Shown one piece after another: positions 34,124 to 46,909 of a stretch of DNA of 64,000 nucleotides (positions within the stretch are counted from its first letter, which is position 1; each line of letters opens with the position of its first letter). The stretch is from Phlebopus portentosus (lineage: Eukaryota > Basidiomycota > Agaricomycetes > Boletales > Boletinellaceae), in NCBI GenBank assembly GCA_037892935.1, contig JAYXKI010000018.1, forward strand, positions 248,001 through 312,000, given 5' to 3'. Position numbers and translations under genes: made by a program. The notes below the pieces were generated by a model. It was not told the origin of the DNA, searched no databases, and saw only the letters and a program-made list of their open reading frames with translations.

Positions 34124-37046
34124 ATGGATCCTTTGCGATTTCGTTCAGATACTTCGTCGGCTCTGGCTCAATTGTCGAAGCGTGGAATGGGAAGATTTAG
34201 TGGAAGTTATGCCCTTAGGATGGGGAGTATAAAGAACTCACGCAGGTGCCTTTCTACGCAAAGCTCAAGCACGTCTGGGTCTTCAACCCCGCCAGCGAAC
34301 GCGCGATCTCTTTCTCCCAAAGACCTTCAGCACAAATCCGAGATTTCAACACGAGTATCAGAAGGCTCGGAACAAGAACACGAACAAAAGCAATTAGGCC
34401 CCCTATCCCGTCTTCTCCCTCCCTCTTTGCGCCCCGCATCTTCCGCTACTGGCGGTAACTCAACGTCTTCAGCGCGGAAAATTATTGCACTCGCTAAACC
34501 GGAGCGCAAGCCGTTACTGCTCGCGATCGGATTACTTTTCGTTTCGAGTAGTGTCAGCTTAAGTATACCATTCACGATCGGGAAGTTGATTGATTTCTTT
34601 GCTGCTACCGAACCTGTGAGCAATGATCATAATCTTTCTTCCATTATGGACTTGTTGATGCATAGAGTTGACTTTATGAAGCAAATTCCATTCAACCTTA
34701 GCATCGTTCAGGCATCCGCGATCCTCCTTCTAGCTTTCACAGTCGGTGCAGCAGCAAATTCCGGACGTGCAATCCTCATGCGTCTCTCGGGACAGCGGAT
34801 TGTAGCGAGGTTGCGCGAGCAGATGTACGATAACTCACTGAGGCAAGAGATTGAGTATGTTGAGAAGGGTGAGGGAGATGTAATTAGTCGTCTGAGCGTC
34901 GATTCGAGTATCGTTGGAGAATCGTGAGTGCTTTGGTCTTCGTTCTGGCTAATTGATGGGCCGCTTCTGAGAATTGTTTTGTGGTCCTTTGATAGAATCA
35001 CGCAGAACCTGAGCGACGGCTTGAGAGCTGTTGTTATGGCTTCCGTTGGCTGTGAGTGTCTCTTTTAAGATGAGTGTGTTGGATTTTGAAAGGCCTGAAG
35101 TCATGCAGTAGGAGCTATGTTTTACCTTTCGCCGCAATTGACTATGCTCATGCTCACGGTTGTACCGCCCGTTTCCCTCGGTGCTGTGCGTGATTCCTCT
35201 TCACTCTCTATACAGGCTCGATCTGAGCGATATTATTTACATAAATTGTGTTTGCAGTTCTTCTATGGCCGATACGTCAAGAAGCTTTCCAATCGTACCC
35301 AAGAGGCCGTCGGGGACATGACGAAAGTGGCCACCGAATCCCTCTCCGCTTTCCGTACCGTGCAAGCATTTAACGCTCAACCTTTTGAGTCTTCCAAGTT
35401 CTCTTCCAAGGTGCATCACGTATTATATCTTGCCCGTAAGGAAGCTTTGGCGAGCGGTATTTTCTTTGGTGCCACGGGGTGGAGTGGCAATGTTACGCTG
35501 TTGTGTTTACTTGGTTACGGAGGGAGCCTCGTGAGTAAGGGAGTGATTAGTGTGGGTGATTTGACGAGCATATTGTTGTATACGGTATATGTTGGAAATG
35601 GTTTGTCTATGTTGACGTGCGTTTTGGTTCCTTACTCCTTGATTTCTTGATTCCTTGGATGCTGAAGACACCTTAAGCTCGTTTTTCGCGTCAATAATGC
35701 GAGCCGTCGGCGCTGGTACACGGATTTTCGAGCTTCTCGAACGACAACCCTCCGTACCTCTTACTGGCCAGTCGATCTCGCCCGAAAGAAGAGGACCCAT
35801 ACATTTTGAGAATGTATCTTTTGAGTATCCGAGCAGGAAGGGTATAAAAGTCTTAAAGGACTTCGAGATGAAGCTTAACGTTGGAGAGAGTGTTGCTATC
35901 GTGTGAGTGTTCACTTCCTTGGGCCAACTTAGGGCTACGGCTAAATTGGATTGATAGCGGACAGAGCGGGAGTGGCAAATCCAGCGCGCAATCATTACTT
36001 CTGAGATTTTATGATCCCACAAGCGGGAGGATCACGTACGATGGGCAAGGTACGCCTCAGTGTCCTTCCCTTAGTCTGATCACTTACCGTCTCCATCTAC
36101 CCTACACAATCTTCCAGACATTCGCAATTTCCATCCTCATTCTTGGCGATCGCTTATCGGCGTTGTACCTCAAGATCCTATTCTTTTCACAGGGACTATT
36201 GCCTCTAATATTGCTTATGGAAAACTTGATGCAACGCGGGAGGAAATAGAGGAAGCTGCGAGACAAGCGAATTGTGAATTTGTGTGGGGCTTGCCGAAGG
36301 GGTTCGATACTGAGAGCGAGTGTCCTTTTCTTTCTTACTGTCACTTCCGCTATCCGAAAAACGATGCTGACGAGCTTTTCAAATTAACCGATAATAGTTG
36401 GAAGGTTGAGCTTAAGCGGTGGTCAGCGACAACGACTTGCAATTGCTAGAGCGTTATTGAAGAAGCCGGCAATACTTGCAATGGACGAGGCGACAAGTTC
36501 GTTGGATGCCGCTTCGGAGTATCGGGTGCGCCTCCTTGTTTTCTCAATCTGATTGTTTTGAATTTTGACAGCGCAATGGGCATGCTGTGAACAGGTCAAC
36601 GACGCGATAGACAAGATATTGAGTTCCAGGCAAACGACTTGTCTTATCGTTGCACATCGAATATCAACGATCGCAAGGGCGGAGAGAATAGTCGTCCTCG
36701 AAGGTCTATACCAATTACTCTTCCTTTAAACGGAGTCTGATCCTTTTTTCATGGTCATGCAGGTGGGAAGATCACCGAGTCTGGGACATATAGGCAATTG
36801 GTAAGACTTACATACGGATTCCTTTCTGAAACTCACCACTGATCTTGTACGACGATTTAGGTATCACGGCCGAACTCGCGCTTCCGCGTCTTAATGGCTG
36901 CTCAGCTCGATGCGACTACGGCGGATATTCTCGTTTCGTCGAATGCCGCACAGGAGCAGGACGAGCGTGGGGATGAGAGCGAGAGCGAAATTGGAAGTGG
37001 TGAGAGTGAAAGGAGTGAGGAAACTCGGACTGAAACTCGCGCATAA
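34124..37046 (+). CDS. Mitochondrial-type ABC half-transporter (MDL1/ABCB10-like), copy 2
   Basis: This is the second copy of the gene at 1730-4652, with the same eleven-exon structure at an offset of 32394. Walker A, Q-loop, LSGGQ, Walker B and H-loop are intact. I find three differences: Ser to Asn in the N-terminal presequence (codon at 34298-34300), a C-to-G change inside intron 3 (35248), and a silent TAC-to-TAT change (36218). The GC-AG intron after 36315 is kept. Both copies therefore look functional, unlike the neighbouring NLR genes, and the duplication may double the dose of this transporter. Confidence 0.88.
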
Positions 37047-37259
37047 CGCAAATACGACTTTATAGTCTAAATATTAAAAGCATTTCCTAAGGAATACTGT
37101 AGCCTAGCGATGCTAGCGATAGATCTGAATAATAATATTATAATAATAAATAGAGACATACCCTTTACAGCGATTTCTTGTGTCGGATTACATAAGCAAG
37201 TCTACTCTCCGACATGTTACTTACCAGACAACCACAACGATACTCACGACCAACCGACG

Positions 37260-39147
37260 ATGCGTCGGCGATGGCTTCCGCCGCTCTTTCTCATATTATG
37301 CAGCATACAAATTACCTTCGCGCAGAGCGATGATGCCGATGAAGGCTTCGACGTTAATCCAGTGTTGGCAATGCAACCCGCCTTCGCACGTTCCCTCCCT
37401 GTCCAGATCCTGCTCAACGGCATCGTCCTGGCTCTCTCAGCCGTTCTCCTCTTTCATCTGCTCTTCACAGCGCAGTATCACTGGCCGCTTGCGCCTTTGA
37501 ACTTCGGGCTTCAACTGAGCGGGGTGTTGAGTTTATTGATTTCGTTGATCGCTACGTTATGCGTCGTCCTCTCGAGTGCGTTCCAGGATACGCAGGAGTG
37601 GCCATATATGATAAAGTACATCGCCAAGGAGGTCCCGCCGATATCGAGCTATAGCACGGCGAGTAATAATACGACGACGGTTGGGACGGGAACGCAGGTC
37701 CAGTGGACGACGGCGGAACTGGCTGGATGGTATGCAATGGATGCGACTACTTCCGCTCTTGTTCAGGTGCGCATGCTTTCAACCTCTGCTGAATGATACT
37801 TGAGATTTGAATCTATAGATCACTCATATACAATTCTTGACACTGTTATACCCATCACAACTCGAGCAACGTCTCATTCTCTTCCTACTCGGCCCCTTGG
37901 CAGTTCTCTCCGCCGCGATGGAGCTCCTCCCAATTCATCAAAACCAGACAACAGTCGATGTCGCGGATACGATCCGTAACACATGCAACGCGGCCCTCTC
38001 TTTGCTTTTCACCGCCGCTTTGTTTCTTTGGGGGTTCGCGATCAACCGTAAAGGGGCTTGGCGGACTGATGGCGGAACTGCCGCCTTTGGCGGGGCAGCG
38101 TTAGCTCTCGCGCTCATCAGCACGGCGTTGAATTTTTTGTACATTCCTACGAAGGACCAATACCTGTGGTTACCAAGCTTGATTTGGGCCGTTGTACTCT
38201 GGCAGAGCTTTTTAGGATGGTGGTGGTGGGTCGGTGGAGGAAGAGGAGTGGGTGAAGTGGAGGAACTACTGAGGAGGGAAGAGAGGAGGGAGAGAAAGAG
38301 AAAGTTGAGGGCGGCGAGGAGGACTGTAAGGAAAGAGAAGGCCCAGGCGCTTTGGAGAAATGCTTCCGAAACTTTGAGGTTTTCGAGGAGAGGGACAGGA
38401 TCGACTTCTGGATCTGGTTCGTCTTCTGTTATGCCGGGGACTGCGTCTCCTGGAGAGCAAGGCGAGGTCAACGAACAGAACGCAAGAGCGCGACCAGGAG
38501 CAGGGGTTGCAGAAGGAGCGAATGTGATCCCCTCGTCTGCTTCCTCGGTCATAAGTTCCCCTCAGACTACGACAGAAACCAGCTCTGTACCCTCAACCTT
38601 CTTTTCCCGCCTTCGTGCCTCCCCACCGTTTTCAGCCCTCTCTCAATTTTACCACCTCTTACGACGCGCACATCTTGCGGCAGCGCATAGTCAGGCATTG
38701 GAGCGGATGAGGAAGAGAGGGGCAGTGTATGGGAACGAAGTTGCGAATGCCGCTGGGTATAGTTCAGACGGAAGAGCGGATGGAGACATTGTTGTGCGAG
38801 ACACGGATGTCGTCGGGTGGGGATTGGGAAGCTTTGGACTCAGGGAGCGCGAAAGGAGGGAGAATGAACTTGCACAAGAGTTCGATATGGAGGAGTTAGT
38901 CAGTACGAGGGAGGCTGATGCTGATCTTGAAGCTGACGTCGATGCCGGTGATCCTAACCAAAATCCTGACGCCGGGATAACGAGGACGAGAATAAGGGGA
39001 ATGGCGAAAGATGCTAGGAGAGGAGAGAGGGAGAGGTCGAGAAGTAGAGTACCGCGGTCTGCTCCACCTCCGACGAGGGAGAGTTGGTCGCTTTGGTGGA
39101 TGGGTCCGTTGAGGAGGTGGCGATTGCAGGATTCGACTGCGTATTAG
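37260..39147 (+). CDS. Multi-pass membrane protein, unidentified, copy 2
   Basis: The duplicate of 4866-6753, with exons 37260-37766 and 37819-39147. I found no difference in the encoded protein from copy 1: signal-peptide-like start, about seven hydrophobic segments, and a long charged, Ser/Thr- and Arg-rich tail. The gene is intact and follows the ABC transporter copy 2. Confidence 0.72.
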
Positions 39148-40726
39148 TGTGTACTGCTGTGATGTGTATTATGGTTTTCATTGCTTTTTTTCCGTTGTCG
39201 CTCATCCACTCTGTTTTGGTTTGTTTCAATTGGTGCTTATATGCTTCTTTACTCACGGGTTCTCAAGTGATGCACTGTTGCGTTGTATAGTAATGCATAT
39301 ATTATCAGAGATATTGGTTTATCAAGCTTCGAGGTATTTAAACCCGAAGCAATTTGATGCTCCAATCAGCTCAAATTCCTGCGACGCAAACCCGGGAGTC
39401 CCTCCAACCCGCTGGTCCCATCTGCAATTGGTCATCATATCTTGACAGTAAACACTGGCCAGTACTGCTCCAGATCGATTCTGGAAAGTCTCTCTCATCG
39501 ACCTTCAGCTCGCGAGCCCGCTGCAATATGCCGATGGTAAACTGACAGGTACTCTATATTCCAAACTCATAGAAATAAAACTATCGGCAAGGAGCCAGTA
39601 TGACTGTCTATATGCGACTCGCTAGTTCCCGTCTTCAATGGCAGAAAAACCGTCAGTTTGTTACTACTAGTAGTGGAGTTGGTGCGAAAGTACTTAGTAG
39701 CCTTCGAGTTGTCAATAAAGGTTCACTTTGAGCATGGTGAGCATTTCTCCGATAATGACTTGCGACACGAAGCAATCGTCTACGAAAAAACTAAGTGGAC
39801 TCTGCCACCGACTCGGACTTATTGCGTATAGACTCCAGGATACCCCGACACTGATGCATGAACAGCATAGAAACTATACTGCTTTAGCTGAGTACAAATG
39901 CCCTCCGCGATGCTGCTACCGTCTGTAAGACTTGGAGGATTGTCAAGGAAGAACTTAAGAAGGTGGCTCGCAGCACCTCCGTTTATGAAGCCTGGTATTC
40001 CTGCTCTTGGATTCTGGAGTGTAAAGTTCCGCTGAAGATAGAAAACAAAGGGTGGGATAGGGATGACAAGCACTAGCTCTTCATGATGCTGCACTATTTT
40101 GCATCGTACTCGTAAAACTGGCAAAATGGTCCGTTCAGTCAGGTTCCTGATTAGGGGCAAGAAAGCTTCGTGCAGTTTTTTTTATATGTCCTCGGCTCGC
40201 TTCTCGCACAATTACAATGCATTGCACGAATCTTCAAGAACAGGAAAGATGTGGGTGATATGGTCAGTTCCTCATCTGGTAGGGTTGTCGGAAGTGACGC
40301 ACATACTGTTCAGTCACGGTGCCAGTGGGCGATGTGGACGGCTGACTCCGGAGTTAGATCACGCGTCAGTGTCCGGTCCATCTTCTCCGGATTGGGACCT
40401 AGCAGAAACAACTCGGGCAGTATTTTTATTTTACTCAAGTACATAAGAAAGTGGTTCATCCATTCTCCCATAAGCTCGATCGGGGCCTAGAATAGATGCT
40501 CTGCGGAAAGCCCTTGCAACTGAAAATGGCTGTATCCCTGAGTTCACCACCATGTCCAACAAGCATCCAGATCCGCTAGACCCAAGTCTGTTCACACAAC
40601 TGATAATAATTTAATCATAAAATTCTTGGAGCACCTTAATTGAAGCAAGCACCGATCGGAAAACGGGAATAGAAGTCGATGGTGTCTATCTACTGTAGTT
40701 AGTCTACACATTAATTAGTCTACACA
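39148..40726. other. Intergenic stretch, duplicate of 6754-8332
   Basis: It is the same as copy 1 apart from one G-to-A change (39589). The 113-codon minus-strand frame (39819-40160) is retained, but the near-identity of the copies gives no evidence of selection. I see nothing else. Confidence 0.35.
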
Positions 40727-43700
40727 TTACTGAGAAGTAAAGTATTCTGCCCATCGTTCTCCGAGGGTTGCGTCCGTGAAGTCAAGCCTAGTGTAGAAAT
40801 CATAACTAAATATGGCCGTGTTTCGAGGTCGCCAAAGCGTCATGCGAAGGTCCGGAGGAATCCACAACAGCAAATTGCTTCGGTCTTGTCCACCGAGTAT
40901 CCATCCGTCATTCTCTAGAACCCAATCTTCCAAGTCACCGCTACAAGATGAAGGCGAGGATATGAGCTCGAGGTCTCCTGCTTCTTCCCTTAGAACATCC
41001 GATAAGTCCCACATCCTGATTGTATTATCTCCAGAACCCGAGACGAGCCGCTGACCATCAGGGGACAAAGCAAGAGAATAGACGATTCCCATGTGGCCGT
41101 CGAAGTGACAAACAATGAGTCCGCTCTGCACGTTCCAGACCTGTATCGTGTTGCTCAAAGAGCCTGAGATGATATATGCTCCGTCGCGCGAGAACAGAAT
41201 GGGCCGAGCAAAGCTTTCGCGTCCTTGAAATGGGCCAGCAACCTCTCGGCCGTTCTCTGTGTCCCAGATCATGATAGTGCCGTCGCTAAATCCAGAGGCA
41301 ATCTGCGAGCCGTCTGGCGAGAAGCAGACAGAGCAAACGTAATCACAGTTCCCGATGAAAGGGCACAATGCCTCCTAAGTTTCCGTGTCCCAGATTATTA
41401 TTGTCCGCTCAACCGAGACCGAAGCAAGTCGCTTGCCGTTGAGCGAGAAAGCAACCGTGTGAATCGGTCCTGATTGATTGTGCAGCGGCCCAGCGACAAG
41501 CTCACCGTCCGCCGTACCCCACACTCTGACCGTACCGTCACTGAAACCAAAGACGACGCTGGCACCGTCCGGCGATACAACGACGCAAGTAACAGTATCC
41601 ATGCATCCTTTCAGAAAAACAGAGACAGATTCTCCTGTCTCGACATCCCAAATCATAATCGACCGGTTCCGTGAACCGGAGAGGAGTCTTGAACCATCCT
41701 GCGAGAAAGCAACCCAGTGGGTATGGTCGAAAAGAGGCCCAAGTCTGACGTCTCCAGTCTGAGCGTCCCAGACTATGATGGAGCAGTCTTCAGAAGCAGA
41801 CGCGATGCGACTTCCACCTGGTGAAAACGCAACGGACCAGACAGATCCCGTATGTTTTGGCGATGGTATCGAGTCGACGGTAGTTGTGGTAGCATCCCAG
41901 ATTCTGACGGTCCCGTCGACGGAACTCGATGCGATATATTTTTCATCCGGTGAATATGCGACTGATTGAATGGAATTTGTGTGGCCCTCAAAAGAGCCAA
42001 CGATATCTCCACTTTCAGCATCCCAGACGATCACCATGTTGTTCCGAGAGCCAGAGACGATGCGGGTCCCGCAAGGTGAATACGCCACTGAAATCACAAA
42101 CCCCGTATGCAGTTCGAAAGTGGAAATGACACTTCCGCTTTCCACCTCCCAGATTTTAATTGTTCCATCAACAGAGCTGGAAACGACATGCTCGCCGTCC
42201 GGAGAGAATGCGACGCATTCAACGGCAATGGACTGACCCTCAAAAGGCCCGAATGCAAGATTTCCACTCTTCACGTTCCATATTCTGATCGTCTTGTCCC
42301 AGGAGCCCGAAGCGAGTCGCAGACTGTCAGGAGAAAAGGCGACGGAAGTGACTTGGTATATGTGTCCGGTTAGTACTTTATGTATAACTCCGTCTGTGGC
42401 GTCCCATAGTATGATCGTCTTGTCAAAGGATCCCGAAGCTATCTTTGTCCCGTCAGGAGACCAAGAAACTAAAGCCACCTCCTTGGTATGCTCCGCCAGT
42501 GGACCAAGAATCAAGTTTCCATCCCGGGCATCCCAGACTCGGAGCGAGCGATCCCACCACAATCCAGAAACAACATGATTCCCATCAGGCGAAAAACACA
42601 CTGATGAAGCATATTTGCCGTGCCCACTCAGTGGCTCTAAAATCTCAAACCCGCTTTCGATATTCCATACTCTAATAGTTCCGTCAAAAGACGCTGAGGC
42701 GACATGGCTTCCATTCGGAGAGAAGGCGACAATTCGCCGAACCACAATGCCCGTCTAAAACCTTTAAACATTGCCGGGTCTTCTGACACCTCTTGTCTCT
42801 ACCCGTACCGCAGAGGCCATGCATTTCAAGTAGTGAGCTGCAACTTGCGAGTATCCAGCCAGAAGAGGAATTGCAGAGACATAAATATGTGATGCGTTTT
42901 GCGTGATAGGTAAAGTGAATATGGTCGCGAGCTTGTTCGCGTCCTGAAGGAAGTATGCAACATCTGCATCGTGCGGCTGGAAAAAGTCAGTGGCCCGTGC
43001 ATGTGAATATAACGCCAATGATATCTTACCTTGGACCACGAGGCAGCAGTGGAAAGCGTACAGCTAGCAACACAACCAAACGCTTTGACCAAACTGAGCA
43101 CCTCGAACCAGAATAAAAGATGACGACGCGCAAAGTCCGATAGCTTATCACCAAGTTCAGGAGAAAATGGAATCCAAAGACAGCACGTATACACTAGGTG
43201 CGACGGTATTCGAGTTTTGACTCGATCCTCAAATCCCGGAACATAATCGCTGTACACGAATGACGATTCCAGATCACATATGTTGAAGCGTAGCAGACCC
43301 CCCATGACGATAAAGCACCGATCAATGATAAGATGCTTTGCCTCGTCAATATCGATGTACCAAGGCTTGTTCGACCGCTCGCGTGATGTGAGATAGTCCG
43401 AAAAGGACGCATGAAGCAGGCTAACAGGCCCTCCCGGCGAATAAGTGATGAGACTGCGAAGCTTGGATAAAATAAGAAGAGAAGGTTCTAGCGATGAGAA
43501 GCCTAGAATGCCGTCAATCGTCTTGCTCGACAACGGAAACTTGCTCAGCAGAATCAGGGCGAAAACCTTCTCGAAACGATCCCTCGACCTTGCGTCGGCC
43601 CAATTGATGCCTGAGCATTCGAGCACCGTCGCGTACAGCTCATCCAGGCCAAACCCAGATAGTGATCGCGAATCTGAAACGAGCCGATCGAGTCGATAGA

Positions 43701-45775
43701 AGGGATTGTCACTATCCTTCACCATCCTTACGGCTGTAGAGGCCCAGATAAATAATCCACCAGCAGCCGTGCCAAGCAACTCCATGTTCTCGTCCCAACG
43801 CCAATCCTCCGGTATCTCTACTTGTTCTTCGACAACCTTGCGCATCTCGATACGAAGATACAAGGAGACATCGTTTCTACTGCTCCTTGACGTGTAATCG
43901 AAACTCTCCGCATGTACCGTGTCCGGACGCGAAGAAAAGGCCCTGTCAATGTCCGCCTCCTGTCGACTCGTGACGAGAAATCGAAAGGCATTGGGTAACT
44001 TCGGAAACTCCTCCAGGAAAAGCTCCATCAGACTGCGTCGATCCTCGGCTGTCCCGCACTCGTCAAGGGCATCGAGAACGATCATGACGGGCTGCAGTGG
44101 AGGGCTCTCAAGGCCCAGGAGTGGTTGTAATAATAGCTTGCGAAACTGGTGCAATGGCGACGCAGTCGCTATGTCCTTGTCGTGCTCGAGCTGGGAGAGG
44201 ATACTCGTTCCAATCGAAGAATCGAACAGCGCTAGTTTATAGGCTATCGTCCTAAGAACAGACGATGGCTCGCTCTTGCCTCTCTCGAAGAACAAGAAAG
44301 CACCGAATCTCGACATCTCCCGAAAGTGGTTTGCGATTGTCGTACTGACGGTGCTCTTCCCAGAGCCGGCTACACCGTACAACCAGAAGACATTTTGCTT
44401 CGTCTCCGAAAACATCCAGTCAATTATCTGAGTTCGTATTTTCGTCCGGGTGCCAGGAAGACATTCAGGACGGTGAAACCCATCCATCGGAGTCGGGCTC
44501 AATCGCTGGAGCAATGCTATGCAACTCAAGTCAGCCAGAAATAACCTTGGGGGCGAGCTCTTAACTCACAAATGTCATCAAGTCTCTGCGATGTACGCAT
44601 TGAAACGAAAGCCGTATGGAGAACCAATCCAGAGTCGATCTGCTGCTTGAAGCTCGCTAGAGCTCGTTCGAATTCGTCTATTTTTTAGCTGCTGTCAAAG
44701 TCAAGCATTCGTCCTGAAGAAAGTCAATCATGTGGAAAGCAGAAATCGGTGGGTGTGCTCACTGAAAAAGCTACGATGCACATATTGACGCACGAAAAGG
44801 CAGCACTCAATGGTTTGTTTGAGAAGGCCGTTGATCGATTCATGGAGACTGGCTGCCCTTTCTTGAAAGGTCTGCACATCACTGGCGAAGGCGAAGGCAT
44901 CGATCATCATTTGAACGAGGTTGATGACCTTCTGGTCAGTTCGAAAAACGTTTTCAACTCTCTGATGGGGTCACGTGCTTAGTTACACAAACTGCCGTCG
45001 AATAGAAAGCCCTACTGCGTCTAGAGCTGAGGCTAACTTCCAAGCTATGGTAAGAAATGGATGGATCTTGGTAAATCGGCAACGAGTCTGTATGAAATGC
45101 AGCTATTTTCTCACCTCGGACACAACGTCAACGACGTCTTTCAACATGCTCAACTTTGATAGCAGATCCCCAACAGCTTTGTATAGGTCGCTCTGCCCAC
45201 TCACGACTTGCGTGACGTCAGAAATTCCCTCCAAGCGTTGAATTTCGCTGCGTCGTATGTCCTCCGATGCCCGCTTGATGCTATTCTGCGCGGCTGCCAT
45301 TGCATCATTGACTTCAAGGTGTAAGACAATCAGAGGTGAGGACGTCGCTGTCTCTTTATGGCCGGCCAAAGAAAGGACAAAGGCAGCTAAGGATCCAATC
45401 AAGGTGAGAGAAACATAGTGAGGCAACGCTAGTGCAAAGGTACCTTCGCCGTTGATACTTCTGCGCAGCAAATCGACAAGTTCAATGTCAACGGCTCCAA
45501 CACAAGGATCAGACAAGAATGCCGACTTGTGCTTTATTTTGACTTGAAAAATCGCAGACCCATTCGAGTTTGCACTATGCAGCCCATGTCAGTTGCGAAT
45601 GTCTTATAAAGACTACCGTGTACTCACAATACAAGCACTTCGTCCTAGATAGGAGACGCACATTTCTTGATCGTCCGTGTCATTTGTCTAGAAGAACCAA
45701 GCTTCACTTCTACGTAAAGGTTCGGCTCCTTTCCGTGCGAAGATGGCTTCAAGCAGACACACTCAACTCGGATCA
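40727..45775 (-). pseudogene. C2-NACHT-WD40 NLR-like gene, copy 2, probably a pseudogene
   Basis: This is the better preserved copy. In order on the minus strand: a C2-like exon (45628-45775; NLYVEVKLGSS, then KKCASPI-stop-DEV), the rest of the C2-like region (about 45117-45574), helical N-terminal parts (about 44728-45060), the NACHT region (43027-44529, then a 52-nt intron and a linker exon to about 42764) and fourteen WD40 repeats (40727-42745). The P-loop GVAGSGKST is canonical at about 44351-44384, Walker B is LDALDE, and the acceptor AG at 44678-44679 is intact. Damage: TAG at 45645-45647 where C2 domains have Trp, a frame break near 42735 between KVLDGH and IVAFSPNG, and TAG at 41375-41377 replacing Trp in blade 11. 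The first coding exon is unresolved; a candidate lies at 45826-46011 with donor GTATGT. Separate expression of the NACHT part is possible. Confidence 0.85.
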
Positions 45776-46909
45776 CTAAATTTCAAGCTGAGCTAGGTCA
45801 ACCTCCATGAAGGAAGGGACATACCTTGCAGACAATAGTGAGAGGCCACAAGGGTGAGAAGGGAAGAATGCCTCGCGGCCTCAATCCGTCGCCTCGTTAT
45901 ATACGCAGAATAGGACCGAGAAGGCGGGAGGCGTGATACCATGATAGACGCTAGAGTATAATTAGAACAAACACAGCCTAATGAAGGCAGTGAAGAATTG
46001 ATGGAGAACATGCCATAATGAACTTCGAGGAAAGAAAGGTGCGGGATGCATTGCTCTATGAATCTGCGATTCGTATGATAGCATGAAGAGATCGAAGCTT
46101 AGGGTCGCCGCTTCGAATAAGAATCTGTTCCGATCTACACCGGAATCTGTTCACTGGACATTTGCAAGGCATAGTCTGCACAGCATCGCCTGTGTCTAAT
46201 AGACCAACATAGGCAATGCCGTGCCTCTCTAAATCAGTGTTGAAGAGGGGCGCACAACGTGAGGTATGAGAATAGACAGGCGCTGGTACATATAACGGGA
46301 ACGGAACCAACCCCTCAGGAACATCGACCACCCCCAGATAGGTCAACTGAAGTACCGATACTGGAGATTTTTGGGTTCTGCCCGCTTCTAGCGCCGCCAC
46401 CCTCCAACAAGCAAAGTGATGGGGAAATTGATGAAAGAGCACCACCGATGTTCGCATTTCTCGTGGACAACGAAAGATCCTAGAATTTACTGAGAGTCCA
46501 CCATACTGACGAAACGTAGTGTATTGGTCTCTTCCAGTGCAGCATCGCCCTCCTTCTTCAACGTAAGCAACACATCCTGAAATCACTATATACCTAGTCC
46601 ACTCCGCGAGACTCTTCCATTGCGAAGTTTGCAGATTGTCATATTCGTAAATCTGCCATAAGGTCGCAGCTAGAATTACATTACTTCAAGTTCACCAAAG
46701 TCCGAGATGTTATCTGTGACATGTCATTGTCACGGCGTCGACGTAATGTTTTTGTGCGCGTCAGGTGAGGACGCGTTGTACGTTCGTCGCCCATCGTTCA
46801 TCATAATTCTTCCGCAGTCCTCTTCCTTCCCTTGGCGCTGACCGGTCACCACGAACAGCGACGATAACGGCTTATTACTGACAGCAACGATTGCTAGGAC
46901 GAATTCAAG
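45776..46909. other. Region between the NLR copy 2 and ERV14
   Basis: The left part may hold the first exon of the NLR (minus-strand frame 45793-46011). A 176-codon minus-strand frame at 46056-46586 has no recognisable motif and may be chance or a relic; I give it low weight. The part next to 46910 is the presumed ERV14 promoter. Confidence 0.3.

Larger units (their letters stand above)
32395..45640. repeat. Segmental duplication, copy 2
   Basis: This is the direct-orientation partner of bases 1-13267. It has unique sequence on both sides that fits its own genes: the plus-strand WD40 fragment continues leftwards to about 31763, and the NLR continues rightwards into a C2-like exon (45628-45775). 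That continuity suggests copy 2 is the source and copy 1 the derived copy. The true left end of the repeat may lie left of 32395, because 32395 only reflects where the window begins. The two copies are separated by about 19 kb of unique genes. Confidence 0.95.
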
